A program made the translations under genes and the position numbers. Below, piece by piece: positions 6,012 to 6,620 of a stretch of 6,620 nucleotides of DNA (position 1 is the stretch's first letter; each line of letters starts with the position of its first letter). Under the pieces are notes generated by a model. The model was not told the DNA's origin. It made no database searches and saw nothing but the letters and a program-made list of their open reading frames with translations. Source of the DNA: Schaalia odontolytica (GTDB lineage Bacteria; Actinomycetota; Actinomycetes; Actinomycetales; Actinomycetaceae); assembly GCA_958415245.1 (NCBI GenBank), contig CATYYP010000104.1, positions 1-6,620 on the forward strand, written 5' to 3'.

Positions 6012-6108
6012 GCCCTGCACCAGTTAAGGAGCATTACACCAGTTAGGGAGCATTACACCACCTCCGAGCTGGTGTAATACCCCGCTAAGTGGTGTAACAC
6101 CACTTAGC
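6012..6108. repeat. Hairpin module C with a perfect terminal palindrome
   Basis: Direct units begin at 6012 (degenerate), 6031 and 6050, 19 bp apart; the last two share GCATTACACCA. Inverted units are TGGTGTAATAC (6070-6080) and TGGTGTAACAC (6090-6100). The inner stem 6050-6060 with 6070-6080 pairs at 10 of 11 positions around a 9-nt loop (CCTCCGAGC), and the arms extend through the spacer to the next units (6031-6049 with 6081-6100). Alternatively, 6084-6095 and 6097-6108 form a perfect 12-bp palindrome around a single base, GCTAAGTGGTGT against ACACCACTTAGC, ending directly at AACAAG. Confidence 0.85.
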
Positions 6109-6130
6109 AACAAGTATCGGTGTGGAGATA

Positions 6131-6161
6131 TGCCTCGCCGCTCGAGCCGAAACGCGAGGCA
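6131..6161 (-). terminator. Candidate terminator of the right-edge minus-strand gene
   Basis: TGCCTCGC (6131-6138) pairs with GCGAGGCA (6154-6161) in a perfect 8-bp stem, beginning seven bases after the stop of the minus-strand gene. The 15-nt loop contains the small palindrome GCTCGAGC. There is no long T-run; the minus strand continues TATCTCC. If it is inefficient, minus-strand transcripts would enter the repeat array. Confidence 0.5.
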
Positions 6162-6168
6162 ACGCAGA

Positions 6169-6620
6169 TCAGCGGCGACTGAAGAGCCGACTCGCGACCG
6201 AGAAACACACACCCGCCACGACACCACTCATCGCAGCACCCATCAGCTGCCTCGAGAGAGCATTACCATGCATAGCGCCAACCGCAAGCGGCCCTGATTC
6301 CGCGCTAGCCGCACGCTCTTCCAAGTCCGAAGCACTAGTCGCATCACCGAGGCCATCCGCAGAATCTTCGCACAACCCAGCGTTCACAGGTTGGAGAATA
6401 TTCTGTCGTGCATTACGACCACATATGAGGCATGGCGTACTCCCATCAAACAGGCCATACAGCCAAGTCCTCCACAAGGGCATAAATACACCCGCCACGA
6501 ATAAAGCTAACAGCGAGAAAACAAAGGAAGCGGCTATCTCATATTGGGCGATCATAAACAGAAGATCCGCTCCACAGGAAGCTGCGTAACAATATGCGCG
6601 CAAAACTTCATACGACTCCA
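6169..6620 (-). CDS. Unrecognised, probably membrane-bound protein, C-terminal part (open to right edge)
   Basis: I do not recognise this protein. The minus-strand frame is open from the right edge to TGA at 6169-6171, about 150 residues, and the true start may lie outside the window. Internal possible starts are TTG at 6603 and ATG at 6555; neither has a well-placed ribosome-binding site. A strongly hydrophobic segment (EIAASFVFSLLALFVAGVF, about 6540-6484) looks like a membrane helix. It is followed by a cysteine pair TPCLICGR (6438-6415), then a polar, acidic stretch and a second weaker hydrophobic segment near the C-terminus (about 6246-6181) ending SRLFSRR. A single CxxC could bind metal with a partner or form a disulfide. 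GC content is low for this genome (27 of 60 bases in 6481-6540), suggesting acquired DNA. The opposite strand also has an open frame of 155 codons, but it lacks hydrophobic or family-like features. Confidence that this is a real gene is moderate. Confidence 0.45.
   Translation of the reverse strand, partial: ESYEVLRAYCYAASCGADLLFMIAQYEIAASFVFSLLALFVAGVFMPLWRTWLYGLFDGSTPCLICGRNARQNILQPVNAGLCEDSADGLGDATSASDLEERAASAESGPLAVGAMHGNALSRQLMGAAMSGVVAGVCFSVASRLFSRR

Larger units (their letters stand above)
5604..6114. repeat. Tandem array of three ~168-bp modules with internal direct and inverted ~20-bp units
   Basis: AACAAG recurs at 5604, 5771, 5939 and 6109, giving periods of 167, 168 and 170 bp. 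Before each of the last three copies lies a cluster of short units: three direct (19-20 bp apart), two inverted (20 bp apart), then a partial direct unit running into AACAAG. Unit cores are TGCACCCGATC in the first module, GCATTGCACTAGATA in the second and GCATTACACCAGTTA in the third. These share a pattern near GCATTRCACYMGWT, with T-R-CAC and the later G and T most constant. The array fills the space between two convergent genes. I see no coding sequence that explains it. The structure suggests hairpin-forming DNA or RNA, analogous in position to the REP/BIME repeats of other bacteria, but I do not recognise the family. Confidence 0.85.

Noticed and set aside
5673..6114. CRISPR array
   Set aside because: Units are only about 20 bp with no unique 30-bp spacers, they occur in both orientations within a module, and no cas gene is present.
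5604..6114. Integron attC cassette array
   Set aside because: The unit length (~168 bp) and AACAAG ends drew attention, but there are no GTTRRRY/RYYYAAC core pairs in the right places, no cassette genes and no integrase.
6024..6227. 67-codon minus-strand frame overlapping module C
   Set aside because: It overlaps the stop of the right-edge gene and the candidate terminator, and then reads through the repeat units; most likely chance.
6122..6589. 155-codon plus-strand frame starting GTG
   Set aside because: It is antisense to the hydrophobic minus-strand frame, lacks a ribosome-binding site and shows no domain or membrane features.
1..6620. tRNA or rRNA genes, insertion sequences
   Set aside because: I found no cloverleaf with conserved TTC-type arm, no rRNA-like sequence and no transposase gene on either strand.

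Overview
The window is high-GC, C-ending-codon DNA typical of an actinobacterium. The style of the DEAD-box helicase and its neighbours suggests the Actinomycetaceae (Actinomyces/Schaalia type); this is inferred from gene order and protein resemblance, and no search was run. From position 1 to about 5560 it is a conserved chromosomal block resembling the Mycobacterium tuberculosis Rv3202c-Rv3208A-Rv3210c-Rv3211 neighbourhood.

Layout: 1-2455 (minus) is the N-terminal 818 residues of an AdnA-like UvrD-family DNA-break-processing helicase that runs off the left edge. A 78-bp divergent promoter region separates it from a 75-residue DUF3107 protein (2534-2761, plus). A strong hairpin (2777-2831) lies between that gene and a convergent ferritin-like/MiaE-like protein (2847-3476, minus). 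A 254-bp divergent intergenic region leads to a GTG-started DEAD-box RNA helicase of 587 residues with an arginine/glycine-rich tail (3731-5494, plus), closed by a 15-bp terminator hairpin (5526-5559).

From 5560 to 6168 there is no convincing gene. This stretch holds the most unusual structure of the window: a tandem array of three modules of about 168 bp. Each contains about six copies of a ~20-bp unit arranged direct-direct-direct-inverted-inverted-direct, and each ends at the same word AACAAG. The unit sequence differs between modules but matches within a module, so each can form the same hairpin (11-bp inner stem, exactly 9-nt loop, arms extendable to about 30 bp). This is compensatory variation of the kind expected for a conserved nucleic-acid structure.

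At the right edge (6169-6620, minus) is the C-terminal part of an unrecognised, probably membrane-bound protein in DNA of visibly lower GC. It converges on the helicase gene with the array between them. The conserved left block covers DNA repair and RNA housekeeping; the array and the right-edge gene look like accessory, lineage-specific DNA.
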